64,000 nucleotides of DNA from Aptenodytes patagonicus (GCF_965638725.1 NC_134949.1:55084151-55148150), one strand, 5' to 3'. Numbered from the stretch's first letter, positions 22,131 to 40,120 are shown. Notes: generated from the sequence alone by a model not told the origin. Program-made: numbers and translations.

Positions 22131-22324
22131 TTTTTATCCCTTCTTTCTGGGGTTCGGTGGGACTTCTGATTGGCGGAGGCTGCGATTGTGAAGTTAACCA
22201 ATGGGAAGACAGATGAAATAGCGACCAATCGGAGGTGCTGGATGGTTTGACATCACGAACCCGGATTGTCCAATAGCCAAGAACAGCCTTGAGTCATCTC
22301 ATTTGCATACCGTCCCTATAAATA
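22131..22324. promoter_or_regulatory. Shared divergent H2A/H2B promoter
   Basis: H2A side: GGATAAAAA (about 22131-22138, minus) and a reversed CCAAT at 22169-22173. H2B side: CCAAT at 22198-22202, 22225-22229 and 22270-22274, octamer ATTTGCAT (22301-22308), TATAAATA (22317-22324). The motif steps nearly match the promoter at 42.6-42.8 kb. Confidence 0.88.
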
Positions 22325-22376
22325 CGGGGGTCGCTGCCATTGTATTTACGTCGTTCCTGCGGTAGACAGGTAGTGA

Positions 22377-22769
<393 letters not shown>

Positions 22770-22799
22770 GGCGTCTCGGATCGTCAGTTTTAACCCAAA

Positions 22800-22815
22800 G
22801 GCTCTTTTAAGAGCC
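22800..22815 (+). promoter_or_regulatory. Histone mRNA 3' stem-loop (H2B)
   Basis: GGCTCTTTTAAGAGCC between ACCCAAA and ACCCACA; HDE-like AAAAGAG about 15 nt downstream. Confidence 0.97.
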
Positions 22816-22829
22816 ACCCACATATTCAG

Positions 22830-24570
<1,741 letters not shown>

Positions 24571-24611
24571 GCTTCTAGCAAACGGATCTTTCAGACTATC
24601 GAAAACCCAAA

Positions 24612-24627
24612 GGCTCTTTTAAGAGCC
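24612..24627 (+). promoter_or_regulatory. Histone mRNA 3' stem-loop (H3)
   Basis: GGCTCTTTTAAGAGCC preceded by ACCCAAA; HDE-like TGAAGAGAGCTG about 14 nt downstream. Confidence 0.97.
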
Positions 24628-25235
24628 GCCACATGGCCACTGAAGAGAGCTGTAAACTCTTGGTTCTGTGTGGGTTAGGAAGCGATGCTTCCCTGTGTTT
24701 TTCGGGTAGCTTTACAGCGACCAAGAACCTGTATCTCTTAAAGTAAGTACCAAACAAAATGTGTTGAGTCATGTTTCGACGGGGTTGAAAAGGATCCTGA
24801 CCGTAGCAAAACAGCACGGTGTGGTAAACTCTTGCTGAGGTGGTCGTGCTAGGACAAAAATCCGTTTAGGGTGAAAAATTGTTTATACGTTTATTCAGAG
24901 AACTTGCTGTTTAGGTGTTAAGGAAAAACTCGTAATCTTGGGCTTTCCCCTTCTGAAGGAGAAGGAAGATCCAGCTCTAAAAGACTTGTGTATGTACATT
25001 TTTTTTCTGTTTGGCTATGTGTCTTAAAAGCATTCGTACAAACTCGTTGAATTCGTAAAGGTGACTCTTTACAGAACTCCGCTTTCTCGATTAGAGAAGG
25101 TGGATTCAGAGGTAAGTATATTGTAAACGCCTCTTGTTGTGCTGCGTTTACTTAACGTTCTTATAGTAACATCATTACGGTTTCTTGTCCCAACAGGAAT
25201 ATTGTTTTCCTTTCCAGATCCTTTTTTTTTTTTTT

Positions 25236-25262
25236 GGGGGGGGGGGGTGGGGGTGGGTGGGT
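25236..25262 (+). repeat. G-rich tract with quadruplex potential
   Basis: A T-run is followed by twelve G, then GTGGG-type groups, giving more than four runs of three or more G within 30 nt. About 600 bp past the H3 3' end. Confidence 0.7.
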
Positions 25263-28200
25263 GTGCTTCTGAAGGCGCAAGAATCCTTTCCCGCCTTTCC
25301 AGGAAAGGCGCTCCGTCGGTAGTTTTCTCAGTGCTTTATCACTCGTGGTCTGATTGTCCCTGTCGTGAGCGACGTCCCCCGGGCATCTTCAGCCTTTCTC
25401 AAGCACTTCTAGTTTATTCCCGAGATGATAAATGTTGTGTTTCCAGAGAGAGCCGCGGGTAGGGCGGTGGCAAGGGTAACTTCTGCGACTCCCGCTTTCA
25501 AAAGAGGTGTGCTTTCTGCGGGTGTCTTCTCTGGGACACACTCGCGGCGTCCTCGATGGTTCTGGGTATCCCGTCTGAATGATTGGAGACGCCCATTTGG
25601 ATAAGTTTTCTTTATCGGTGTTTAGGGTCCCGGAAATATTTGCTGAACTGAGCACAGGGGAAGTGTTTTCCAAGGAGTATTAGCGATTAAAAACTTAACA
25701 TCGAGATCAGAATTATTGTTAAGCGGAGGCTCTTCCCTATCCGTCACATTCGGTGATTTTTGTTAACCTACCTGGAAAACGGGTTTTCTCCCTGACTGTG
25801 AGTTCAGCTGCACAGCGCCTTGCCCTCCTATTTAATAGATCTGTAGTTAGCGCCTGAAAGATGTAGATTTCCAAAACTATCTCTGACTTTCCGTCGCCTT
25901 TCAGTTTTTTTGTATATGCTGCAGGCCGTTTTATGTAATTTGGGGAGCTTGCTGTTCCATTGAAATATTGGAAATAAAGTCTTTGGTTTTTCAGTGCTAC
26001 AAATCAGTAGCTGTGCCTTTAAGAAGCGGTTGGACTGAGTTGAATACAGCTTTCATTTAAACTTAGAAAAAAGGAGTCAGGGAGAATTGCTTAGAGGAAA
26101 TATTTCTTTTGGAAAGCCTAAAACTGCAAGACTCTTGCTTCTCTGTTAATTGCTGATATGCTTCATCTTAGGGAAATGTTCCTTTCTCTGTGTCAGGAAC
26201 TTGGACTCTGCAGCAAAATCTGACCAATCAAGTGCCTCGACACACCATTTTCTTTCCCTTGTTTTTCTTACTTTCAGCCATTTTCTGTTACTTAACCTCG
26301 GAGGGGGAAAAGGGAGGGGGGGAAGGTATCGGGAATAGTATTTTGGGAATTAAGATATCCTATGTGACTTATTTCCCCCCCCCGTTTGTTCATTGACATA
26401 GGATTTGTGTTTTTCAGAACAGATTTTTTTCGGTAGATGATTATCAGTGTGATTGCAGAAATGACTTGGTGAAAGCAAACTCATTTCCTGTTACTGTGTG
26501 ATATCGAGAGATCTATTTATTTATGTTTATATATGTTTATAATAAAATTATTAATAATTAAGTGAAATAGCTGTTTTTAATACTTCATATAGTGGATGTT
26601 TAATATCTTATATAAGTCACAGGTCAGAATTTCAGCAGAAGTTTGGGTCAAAAATGATGCTTTTTTGCATGTTCAAGAAATAAATTATTTTTGAGGAATG
26701 AGAAAGGGAAACAGTTTTTATTGGTCTTAATCTCTATAATTTTTCTTCTACTCTTTTGAAGACCTTGGCCTGTTTTAATAAATGTAGTATTACTTGGACT
26801 CGGAATTCTGAGAGTTGCGTGCTTGAATCATAAAAAGCACTAACACTCCATCAGCTGAGAAGGAAACAGACGTGTAAGGGCTTTTGCGGGAAGGGTGAGC
26901 TTATATGAACCCTAAATTATAATGCCTAAGTCTGAAGTAGTTTTGGGGTAAAATACATTATGAAAGGACACTAATAATAACCTACCATAGCTTGTCCTAG
27001 TGGATCAGGCTAGCGATTAGGAAGAATTTCCTATGTGGATTTTGAAGTCTGTAACAGCTGCAGATGGTTGTAGTAGTGATACAGGGAACAGTGGTAGACT
27101 GATTATAGCTTATACAGTGGGCTTTCTCTTCCCTCCTTATACAAGCGATAAATCCTATCTGGAACTGTATCAGTTTGCATACGGTGTTGAATCACTTAAC
27201 TACAAAAGAGCAGCAACAAAAATCCTAAATCAGATGTTGGTCGGGGGAAAAAAAAAAAATCCTTTCATAAGGTATGAATAAGAGCTGATATCAAGAATAT
27301 TTAATTAAGTTGGGGGTTTTGAGCAAAGATAAATTACTTAAGGAATTGATAGAGATCTTGCAGTTGCTATAAAATTCAGAGAAAACCTGAGCATCAGTGA
27401 AGTCGTCTACAGAATAGATCCTGGAAGGTATTTGCTAAAACAAAAAAACCCAAAACCACCACGAATGAGAAATAAAACTGAATTTGCCATAGACAGTTTA
27501 TTAGATGTAACATTTCTTTAGTCTAAGACACACACAAGTGACTTAGTGCAAGATTTCCTAACTCAAAGTGGGAGTAAAAGTGTGGAGGCTCCTCTGCTAC
27601 CAGCAAGGTCCAGCAGCATTTCTGTGCTTTTTGCAGGAGAGCCTGAGCTAATGAATGCTGCCAGGTAGGAGCCGGCTGTGCGCAAGACCAGTGTGCTGAC
27701 TAGCTGAGGGCTGGTTTGCAAACTGCTGGTGCTTAGCCCTGTGTGGCTGTTGGCAATCATGTAAGGTGCTTTTGCAGGTGACTTTAGATGCTCAGTGAGA
27801 TATTTTTGGCTAAGATTGTTTCTGGCTCTTTAGCTGTCCTCCATGAGTGATCTGGCACTGTTTGTACGATTTGGCTCAAATCACTGCTTGAAAGAATGTA
27901 CTTCCTATCAGTCCAAGGGGTAAGATAGAGCCTAACTACCGAGGTTCTAGTGAAATACTTCCTTTCATGAGAAACATATAACAGAAGGTCTGATGAAAGC
28001 ATCTTTCTAGAACAAAAAAATTTAAATCGGCCCTACTTGACACTTATTAGTTTCTGAACAGGTATATCCATATGAAAAAAAAAAAAAAAAACCAGGTGAG
28101 GCTTTCATTTGAATTAACTATTGCAATGTAAAAACTTTGTAAACGTGATATGGTGGCTTCCATGCAAGCCAGTATGTAAAGGTAAATCCTAAACATCCTA

Positions 28201-31040
28201 TCACATTCTTCTCACTTGCAAATCCCTCTTCAGTGCTGCCTCACAAGTGAATCACCTGTTGATTACAGTCTTCAGTAGTCACAAACAGTGAAGTCTGAGC
28301 TCAGCCAGCCTCAGCTCTCCTACCAGCCTGGGTAGTACTGCCTTGCTGCATCCTTTCTTCTCTCCCACTTTCAAGTCATGTTGTATCTTCATCTGGGTAT
28401 AAGCATCTTTCAGGCTGTAAGTGTACAAACATCACTGTCGCAACAGTATGAACATTTACAGAGTTCATATCATATATAGGTGAGCTTTAGGAAGTACTGT
28501 TTGTCAGCTACTATGAAGTGATATTCAAATGGGAAGCTCTATTCTTGGCAAAGCTGTTACTGAAGTAAAAATGACTAATAACAAAAAGGCAACCTACTCA
28601 AGGAACATAATATATAAAACAATGCAAACCAAAAACAAATTTGATAAAACCAGCTGGTCGTTGAAAACTGTAACCTCAATTTGATACCTTGGCTTTGAAA
28701 GGCAAACTCTTCTAACTATAAAATGGTGTTAGTGTTCTGTATATTGTAAAAGATGCGTTGCCCTAGAAGTTCTAACACAGGGTCCAACAAGCATTTCCAT
28801 GCCTTTTAAAAAGTTAGGAAAATATAGCATGGTATAGACCACAAAGAACTGTAGCAGGTACTGCTTGCCAGCACATAAAGTTTTTTGTAATGTGAAAGTC
28901 CAGGAGATGAGACATTCCTAGCCTCTTTAATATCTCTTATCCACGGACAGTTATTGCTTATAGAACAGCACTGTGGGAAAGTCCCTAAGCATCCAGGTTG
29001 CAGTCTGCGTGAAAACTCTCACCTCCCACTGTAGCAGTGTCCTAATGTCCTAGGTGACAGTAGAGAGCTGCAGTGTGCAGCAGTATTAAAAAGGATGTCT
29101 TCCTGATTTTTGGTGAATGCTTTACTCTTCTGTAGTTGCTAAACTCTGAAGCTTTAACTTCTCTCAGAAAAGAGTGGTGGCCTTTACCACTCCGGTGAGT
29201 ACTCATACAACATTAGTAACTGAAACAGTGAGATGTGAAAAAATTCACATTTGTCCAGAAATGTGGAAAAAAACCCAACCCTAAAAACCAACAAAAACCC
29301 AAACAAACCATACATATTCCCAGAACTCTGGAAATAAGTAGTATATGCAAGCACCAGAAATAAGAGCAGAATACTTGTAAGTATGGAGGGTGTCAATTAC
29401 ACCTAGATAGTAGGTAATCAAGATCCTGAAATATCTACCTGCAGCTTGTGTGGGACACCCAGGCTGTGAAAACAAAGCACAGCATAAAACAGGGGACAGT
29501 ATAAACTAGAGCAATGGAGAGAAGATGAGAGGAAGATAACGATCAGTCCTGCACAAATAAGGCATTCAGCTAGGGAGACAACAGTTGGTGAGTAAATTCT
29601 AATGGTCACAGAAGTGGTAGAGGTTGGAGACGCAGAAGAATAGAATTGCTGTTAACTTCTTTGAATGGCCTCTTGTACAGTTTAGATGAGCACGTTGTAG
29701 CCTCCTCCCTGGAAACCAGGTTTCCCCCTCCCTGGAAACCTGCTGAGGGGTCACAGCAAGCATTCCTTGTCCTGCCTGTCCCTGCAAGCAACACTGGCCT
29801 GCCCACTTGGAAACTTACCTGGTGTTTTGCATGTGTGTGTGTTTTAGGATGCAGAGTGAAATCACTTTTGCTTTAAAATAAAAATGCCTTCCCTTCCTTG
29901 TATGTTCTTGCACTGAGCTTTGCTGCAGCACATCAGTATTTAGGTGGTGTGGGGTTTTTTTTGTTTTCCTCCTTTTTTCCTCTCCTTTTTCTTAACATCA
30001 GTTAATAGTTAATCATAGAGAAGGAACAATTTGTATTATCCAGCTTCCAGGCAGTGGTAGTGTACGGCTTCAGTTCCAGAACTGATTCCCTGTCTTGCAG
30101 GTTTTTTTACCCCCAAGCTCTGTGACAAGTTGCCAGCACAGGACTGGGAAGATGCTAAAGAAAATATGTTACTGGGCTTGATCACCCCATCTTCATGGTC
30201 AAAGACTGTACTATACTGGGCTGTGTCTTCTGTTCTGAAGCCACTGATGCACATGTGGAAATTAAATATATAATTTAAGATATTAAAGTTGCTCAAATCT
30301 GCTTGTGTCCTTTTCACTGCTATTTGCCCTTTATCTGGACCAATTGTTACACATCTCTGAAGACCTTCCAACATTTCCTTGCATGCCTGCCCCATATCAT
30401 GAATGTCTGAGATATGAGCATCCCCCTTCTCTCTGCACCTCCATTTTTTGTGTGTTATCCTAAGCACACCACTCTGATCCAGCAGGGATGGACCAGTAAA
30501 GCTACACAAAATGCTGCCCTGTAATAGCTTCAATTTGTGAGGCCATTAAGATGGAGGAAATTTTTCCAGAGGACACGAGATAGTTTTAAGTAAGTGTTCA
30601 GTGTGGTCCCATGGATTTTTAGCACAGTATGCCAATGTTGTAATGTCTACGTGTGGATGCATGGTGTAAGAAGCATGACGGCAAAGGGAAGAAGGATGGT
30701 TTCTGTGACACAGCCTTTCAGGAACAGCCAAAAGTCAAATGCAAAACTTTCCATGCATTTCAGATGCCAATTTAATGAGCTGAGCTCTGAACATTTTCAG
30801 AATTAATTCAGACTACTGATAGCCCATGAAAACAGGTAAGATCCCCACTGTACCAATGCAATGATAAGTAGTATTTTAGAATTTCTGTATGCTTTGCTGC
30901 AGTCAACCAGCTCATTGTCAAACTCACTGTCATGCTGAGATTAAAGGACATCTAAGCCAAGAACCATGCTAGCTACAATTCAGGTTAGTTTTATAGTGAA
31001 ATAAAACATTAAGAAAGCTTTTTTCCCCCCTTTTTTCTCT

Positions 31041-31062
31041 CCCCCCCCCCCCCCCCCCCCCA
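31041..31062 (+). repeat. Poly-C tract
   Basis: About 22 consecutive C residues in AT-rich sequence. Confidence 0.85.
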
Positions 31063-31633
31063 ATGCAGCATGGTGCTGGTTGTTGAAATGGAATGTTATT
31101 TTTCTTAGTTGTGCCAGTGTTGATCTTCCCATCGGTTCTCCCAAGCAGGGTCACCCAACAGATTTTTTTGTTTGTTTGGTTTGGTTTGTTTTTAGGGAAA
31201 AGGAACATGTCCAGGAAAAAAAAAAAGGAAGCTCATTTACATAGATATGGATTAGTCCACTTCCAGGAGAGATGACTTTAAAAGTCTAAGAGAGGTAACT
31301 ATACAGACACCAAAGAAAATGTAGGGGATGCCAACGTTTGGCACTCTCAGACTACTTTGCTAATCTCAGTCTAGGCCAATATAACACAGAAGTTTCACCT
31401 GACGGAACGTGTCATCCCACCTCTGCATCCAATGCCTGAAAATTATAACAGAGTCAGCAGCGTTGTCAGGCCAGTTCTTGCTGTTTCACTGGTTGTTTAG
31501 GCAGGTGTGAGCAGAGTTTGAGTTCACCTTGCAGCAGCAGAAGTGTGGTCTACACAGAAATAAAATGAACAGCCAGTTTAATGTGAAGTAGTCAATACTG
31601 ATTACATGCTATGAGGACTGAATGGCAATTGGG

Positions 31634-31664
31634 GTGTGTGTGTGTATGTGTGTGCATGTGTACA
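31634..31664 (+). repeat. Imperfect TG microsatellite
   Basis: TG dinucleotides with TA and CA interruptions. Confidence 0.8.
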
Positions 31665-34057
31665 TGCAGTTCTTATACATTTTCAGATATCTGTAACTTC
31701 TGGGATCTTTAGACTTAGCCCAAATAGAAATTCCTTAACTTATCCCTATAAAATTTGTCCGGCTGGATGGCCCTGGAATGAATGGCACTAAGAAAACATT
31801 AGAAGTATTTCAAAATACTTTGTAATTTATGAACACTTGTGTACATTGTATTTTATGAAAACTTGTATCATTGTATTTTAAGAACACTTCCAAATACTGA
31901 TACTTTGTATACTCAAGAGTTTTGGGGGCGTTTGGTTTAGTTTTTGTTAGTTGTTTTTTTTAACACATTAGAAATAACATTTAAGAGTTACTATTTATCA
32001 GCTATTTAATTAAAAGTACAGTTTAAAATTCCTACTAATTCACCACACTGTCCCAGTACAGATGCAGAACTCCACTACTGTAGTATATAGCACAGTCACC
32101 CTCGCCCATGTCCCCCAGAAATGTAAAGCAGAGCTCCCAGAGCTTCCCTGAGAGCCTCCATGAGGCTCTTCCAGGTGCTTGCTGTTGCAAAAGGGACAGT
32201 ATTGTACCCTTTCTCCTCCTTGAGATATCTTTCCATAACTGTTTCATTTATCCATCAATCCTATGGCTGTCTTTACTTAACATTCTGATTTGGGTTTTGG
32301 AGTTGCTAATTGCTTTTGCTTTGTAAATGTAAGAGGCTTATCTGACTGGAGGCTGACACACACATGCTAATGGATCTATCACTTAATTGTACAAGACTCT
32401 AGTTTAAATGTAGGAATCAAATAGAAAGCTGACTGGTGGGGTTTGTAAGGTGACTAAGCAGAAAAGCCAAGAGGGCTTCCTATCAAGGAAAAAAAAAATT
32501 AATGGGCTGTGACGCTTCCCTGAATGCTGTAGTCACAATTCCGAAACAGGTGGTTGCCTGAATTATAAAATAGATTCCATCAATAGATTTACACAATTTC
32601 ATAAAAGAAGGTTAAAGGGTTTTGAAGGAGGTTAAGTCTGGTGAGGAGGGAAATGGAAAAAGATCTAAAAGATAACAACAGAGATTTAAAGAAAAAAACA
32701 TGCTGCCTTATGTTTCTGTGTTTGGAAAAAGTAATATATATATAAAGATATATATAAAAATATATAAATATGTTCTAAAAGGATAGCAATTTCCTTTTTG
32801 CACGTGTATCTAGTACACTTTCTAGGGGATGAGGGAGGGGTGGTAAAGGGAAAGAACGAGGTAAATTTCTTACCCTAAAAATGTGTGAGCCATTTTAATA
32901 AATAAGAAAGATGCAGGTGGGTGGGGTTCCTACTGAAACACTTTTTTTTCCTCTGTTTTCCGAAGAAGCTACATAAAATTAGGACAGTGAAGACCTTTTA
33001 CAATGATATGAGTTCTCAGAATATGAAGACTAAATGTAAATTAAAACAGAAACCACACCAAAACAGAATCCCTGAAAAGTTCTTCGGTAAATTCTAATTT
33101 TCACACTTCTTGAAGACTTTTTTCTGTTTATTTAAATATTTCTCTATTAAATGGAAAAAAAATATTTATTCTTGCCATAATCACTAGAAATTTGTGAAAA
33201 ATCTGTGCTGTTAAAAAAAAAAAGAAAACAAACCACAAAGTACCCCCAAACACTTTTTTTTTCTTTTTAAATTGTGTTTAATCTTGGTATAAATTAGTTT
33301 ATTATTAACTGTTTCAGGGAGTAATGTTTATTACTGTGAGCAAGTCTGCCTTGAGCCAGGAAAGTCAGTAATAATAGAAGACTGATCCGTATTTTGTTGC
33401 GAACCATTAAAAATACATGTGGCATTTCTATTCTAACTGGCACATGTTTAGCAAGGAGATAACCCGAGGATTAGTGTGAGACTACTGGAATAGTCCTTCG
33501 TTTCCCTAAAGGGGCTGAGCAAGAACGGGTCTCTTGCTTCCCCAGCAGGAAGCATTCCCAGAATATGACGTTGCGACTTGTGCTGCTTCCTTACGGTCTG
33601 TTCTCTTAGAAGAATTCTTCAGGCTCTCAGCTTTTCGCTCAATGGTCAAAAATAAGCTTGATAGGAACAGGTATGACAGATACATGTGTGTGTTTGTGTG
33701 TCTGTGCGCACATGTGCCGCGAGAAAACAAAAACCAAAACCAAAACCACAAAACTGATCAGGTTTTAACCCACACGAAGGAAATACTACGTTACATTTAA
33801 AAAAGGAAAAAATCCCTCTTATCAGGCGGCTTGAGCGTTTCCTTCGCCTCCTCTTTTAAGCAACACGTATAAGGACTTAGTAATAGAAAGAAGCTGTAGG
33901 TCGAAGAGGACAAGGCTGGCAGAGATTATTTAAATATACCCGAGGAAGGTCTCTATGCAGGAAAATACTAATAACTAAAAAAATTAAAAAGCAACACACG
34001 AAGCGTCCAAAGCATAAGCGGAACCGGGTGGGGCGGTAGCGGCGAGCGCGGCCCCGG

Positions 34058-34936
<879 letters not shown>

Positions 34937-34973
34937 GCCCGAATCGCAAACCTTCCACTGTTAAAAACACCAA

Positions 34974-34989
34974 GGCTCTTTTCAGAGCC
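34974..34989 (+). promoter_or_regulatory. Histone mRNA 3' stem-loop (H4)
   Basis: GGCTCTTTTCAGAGCC followed by ACCCACA; HDE-like AACGAGAGCTG about 16 nt downstream. Confidence 0.97.
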
Positions 34990-35375
34990 ACCCACAAATT
35001 TCACAACGAGAGCTGTTTATTACTGAATTCTGAGTTTTTAAAGTTTCTAATACAGCTATAATGTTAAAACGCTTTTGAGTCATTAAACAGTTTTACAGTT
35101 TAAAAGCTGCTACAAAGTATAACTCCTCTGTAAACGTCCTGAGAAAAAACGAATACTGCAAAATAACCTGTGTACTAAGATCACACATTTTAAGTAAATT
35201 CATTAGCAAGTGTAAACTTAGTGCAGATTTTATTATGTATTTAGATAATTTTTTTTCGCTAGTGAAGGCAGTACTGCCATCACCGTAACTGCAAAGCACG
35301 ATTGTGTAGATGCAGTGCCTAAGATGTGACGGTTACAGGACGGAAGTGCCTGTAATTACGTTGGTATTTTTTACT

Positions 35376-35877
<502 letters not shown>

Positions 35878-35902
35878 AACGGTTTTAAACGATAACCTAA
35901 AC

Positions 35903-35918
35903 GGCTCTTTTAAGAGCC
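35903..35918 (+). promoter_or_regulatory. Histone mRNA 3' stem-loop (H2B)
   Basis: GGCTCTTTTAAGAGCC with the flank CCCACG in place of ACCCAC; AAAAAAGAGCTG downstream is the HDE. The next stem-loop, on the opposite strand, is 182 bp away. Confidence 0.96.
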
Positions 35919-36100
35919 CCCACGTTTTCCTAAAAAAGAGCTGTAATTGCAAAGACAGATTTTTTCCCCAGCTTTGTAAATTTAAGCGCACGAAGTGTGG
36001 AACATTACACAAATATGAGTTATGAACTTCCATTTAGGGTAATAATTTTAGTAATTGTTTTTGATCGTAATAAACAGCTCTCGTTGTGAAATTTGTGGGT

Positions 36101-36116
36101 GGCTCTGAAAAGAGCC
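36101..36116 (-). promoter_or_regulatory. Histone mRNA 3' stem-loop (H4)
   Basis: Minus strand GGCTCTTTTCAGAGCC followed by ACCCACA; mirror of 34974-34989. Confidence 0.97.
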
Positions 36117-36153
36117 TTGGTGTTTTTAACAGTGGAAGGTTTGCGATTCGGGC

Positions 36154-37032
<879 letters not shown>

Positions 37033-37073
37033 CCGGGGCCGCGCTCGCCGCTACCGCCCCACCCGGTTCCGCT

Positions 37074-37540
37074 GATCCCCGCTGCCGCTCGCGGGGAGCC
37101 CTCGCAGGGACGTTTCCTGGCAGCGCTCGCTTTGTCCGTTTCGGCCATGGCCGCTCCGCGTTTTCTTTGTCTACCCGGATTCTGCGCTCCCGACAGCTGA
37201 TCCCTCCTCCGTGCAGCCGTGGGGGCCGGGCCCCGAGCGTTCAGCGCTTTCGTGTCCGCACGGAGCGACCTGCAGGTCGGTGCGAGAGGGAGCAGGGAGC
37301 GAGGCCCCAGGCGGCAGGGAAAATGGTCAGTGAGCGGCTCCGGTGGGAAACGCTTAGACCTGAGGCTGCTGTGAAGGCAACTCGGGGCGGCTGCTTGGGA
37401 GCGCAGGAGGAACCGTCCGCCTTTCTCCTCTTCAGCCATCCCAGCCCCGCAGCGCGGTCCCATGGGCAGCGCTGGCCGCAGGGCGCCGGGCTCGCTCCCG
37501 GCAGCTGCCGGCCTCTGGAATAGAGAAGTGCTCGCTGACG
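37074..37540. other. GC-rich flank beyond the second palindrome
   Basis: CpG-rich, unique sequence continuing outside the repeat arm, ending near 37530. Long frames here extend from histone-antisense frames and are not supported as genes. It could be an extension of the H4 CpG island or a separate promoter. Confidence 0.4.
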
Positions 37541-37549
37541 TGCAGCTGG

Positions 37550-40120
37550 ATCCAACAAGCGGAAGAAATCGTTAAATACATTACCAATCAGATGTCTGTA
37601 TGACATCTCAAAAATGAACAATAACCAAAAGGTTTTTTTTTTCAAATGAGCAATCCAGAAATTTTGCTGTGTATTTCACACTTTTCTAACAAACCTCACA
37701 TGCATGCTGCTTACAGTAGGTTGGACTGTATTTGTAAAGTGGATGAATAAATACTGAAAGAGTTATGAGGCTGTATTTTTAAATTAAATGTGTTAAGATT
37801 TTAAATGTTACTTACACAGTCATAATAGAAGCGATGCGGCTATTGTACTTGCCGGTTGTTAGACTATTAGTATTTTGTGCACTTCAAACATGTCTACCTT
37901 TTTAAAATGATTTATATCCTTTTAAATTTGTACAGTTGTTTATCTAATTTCATTCCTGAATATAATTTACAGAATTTAGACAACATCTCCAGAATATTTC
38001 TTGGTAGAATATATTCCCTAATTTCAGGGGCAAACGTGATTGAGTTATTAATGTATTAAGTTACAGGTGTCCAGAAAAGTACAACTCTTTTCTATGATTA
38101 TAATTACCACTGTGAATTCCATTTTCATTCAAACTGTTATTTTAAACAAATTAAAGTGAAAGAATTGCCACTCAAATATATATGACATGAGCAGGCAAAA
38201 CCGGCTTTAATTTCAATTATGTTCTCTTTTTGACTGAACAGAATGAACTAAAACTGTTTATAGACTAGCTGGAAGGTTTGTCACTAGTGGACCTGCCAGG
38301 CTGGTGCATAACATTACCATTCGGCTCCACAAAGTCTGCTTTGTTCTTTATACCTGAAGATCTGTGTCTAGATATGTTTCCTGAGGCAGTTATAAACAAC
38401 CTTCTGAATACTAAAGGAAGCCTAAAGGAATTACACAAAATCTTTTAGTGTGTCACAATCATCATTTCTTCATAAACTCTTCCTAAGTGCAGGGTGAGTA
38501 TCCTAGTATAACTTTTCCCTCTAGCAACATAACCACTGGAAGACTTGGAAAATCATCTTCCGAAGTTTCCTGGCAGAAATGGGTGATGCAGAGACTGAGA
38601 CCAGTAGCTTACAGATTAATTAGCTGCAAACCCCTTTCCCCAAAGTGTGGAGCACATTTGATACAATTTAGTATCATGCTTTCCGGAAGGCTGCCTTGCC
38701 TGTAGAGGTTGCTACAAGTGGCCACAGATGAGTTTCCCGAGTGTTTCTGTTAGTGACCTAGTCAGTTCTCTCATGGACCAGAGGGTTTTCTTAGACAAAA
38801 ATAATTAAAGCGGAAAGAAAAGTTTGCTGCTGTGTATAATCCCTAATGAAGTTACTTTTACTGTTGATTGGAGACAATTATTATTATTTGGATCAAAGTT
38901 TAGGATCCAATCCTCAGATTATAGGTACTACATTTTGCTCATGAGTTTGGACACATAGTACTAGGATTTTAATGAGAAAGGAACCCTTTGTAAAACTCTG
39001 CTCCATTTAAAAAAAATCTGTTTTCAAGCATGCTTTAATTAGGACAGTTGCCCGAGTTCCTCATTAAACTATAATGAGGAAATTGCATTTGTTTGTTGCA
39101 GTAAGGCAACATCTCACCGTGACTGCACAAGAAAGTACACAGTCAGTACAAAAATCATCACATCAGTGTACTATATCCAACTGCAAAGTTGCTCTTAATT
39201 TTCTTGAGGGCTTATATGGCAATTTAAATCCATATCTGTATCTGCTACAACTTTAATAATAATAATATGCAAACTAAAGTCATGTAAGATCTTTTTAATA
39301 GAGTACATTATTCCTAAGATTGCAGACAAAGTAAAGGTGAAAAGGGATAGAAAAGCCTTTCATCTTACTTTTTAACTACGCAGTTCTAAGACTTTTGATC
39401 TATAGACTGACATTATTGAGTTATCCCTAAACATATCTGTGATCTACAAGACTTGAGGGAGCTTGGTTGGAGGTTTTTTTGCATCACAAGTTCTTTAGAA
39501 TGTGAAGGTGTATTGGAACCCAGTGATACAGCTAAGGCACCATATGGTATGGATTTCCTCTTTACTACTGTTTGTTGTATATGCAAATGAGAGAAAGCTC
39601 ATTTATTTAAACTTGCTTTGCTACATTCCTTCATCCAGTGGAATTTGCTTGAAAGCCACGACTCTCTAATACCAGTAGATTTGCCAGCACTGTTATCATA
39701 TAATCCATCGGACTTACAGGACATTTACATTTACGTTTGAGGCCTCGTCAGTGTGATGACAGCACAGGGTTCACAACTGGTACAACCACTAGTGGCTAAG
39801 AACAACAATAGGGAATGCTAAGAAGTGGACCTAAGTATCACAGTGGGTGAAACTCCAGTTACTGAGGTGAGCAGAGTAGTGAGTGAAATAAGAGGTGTTT
39901 GAAATGAAATTCTGAAGAAAATGAATTTCTGGTCAGATGACAAGAAGAATTGGGAGAGATGTGCTGGGCTTACCTCCACACTCAGAGAAGGGCAGGGCCC
40001 TCTCCTGTGGTACCAGCTCTGATTTCCACATATAGGAGTTTGTTCACAGAGAAATCCTACCCCTGGATACAGATACTCTCACAGGCTTTCTCTGGAATTC
40101 CAGTGCTTTGATCTAGAGAT
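37550..40120. other. Intergenic, AT-rich, no gene seen
   Basis: Only short frames. No stem-loop or recognised repeat until the CR1 element. Confidence 0.5.

Larger units (their letters stand above)
24660..33870. other. Nine-kilobase gene-free interval
   Basis: AT-rich with simple repeats: a G-run (25236-25262), A-runs (about 28074-28091), a poly-C tract (31041-31062), a TG tract (31634-31664) and an AT-rich TATATA tract (32735-32770). The longest unexplained frame is a 165-codon minus-strand frame at 30036-30533, which I do not recognise. No histone sequence or stem-loop. Confidence 0.5.
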
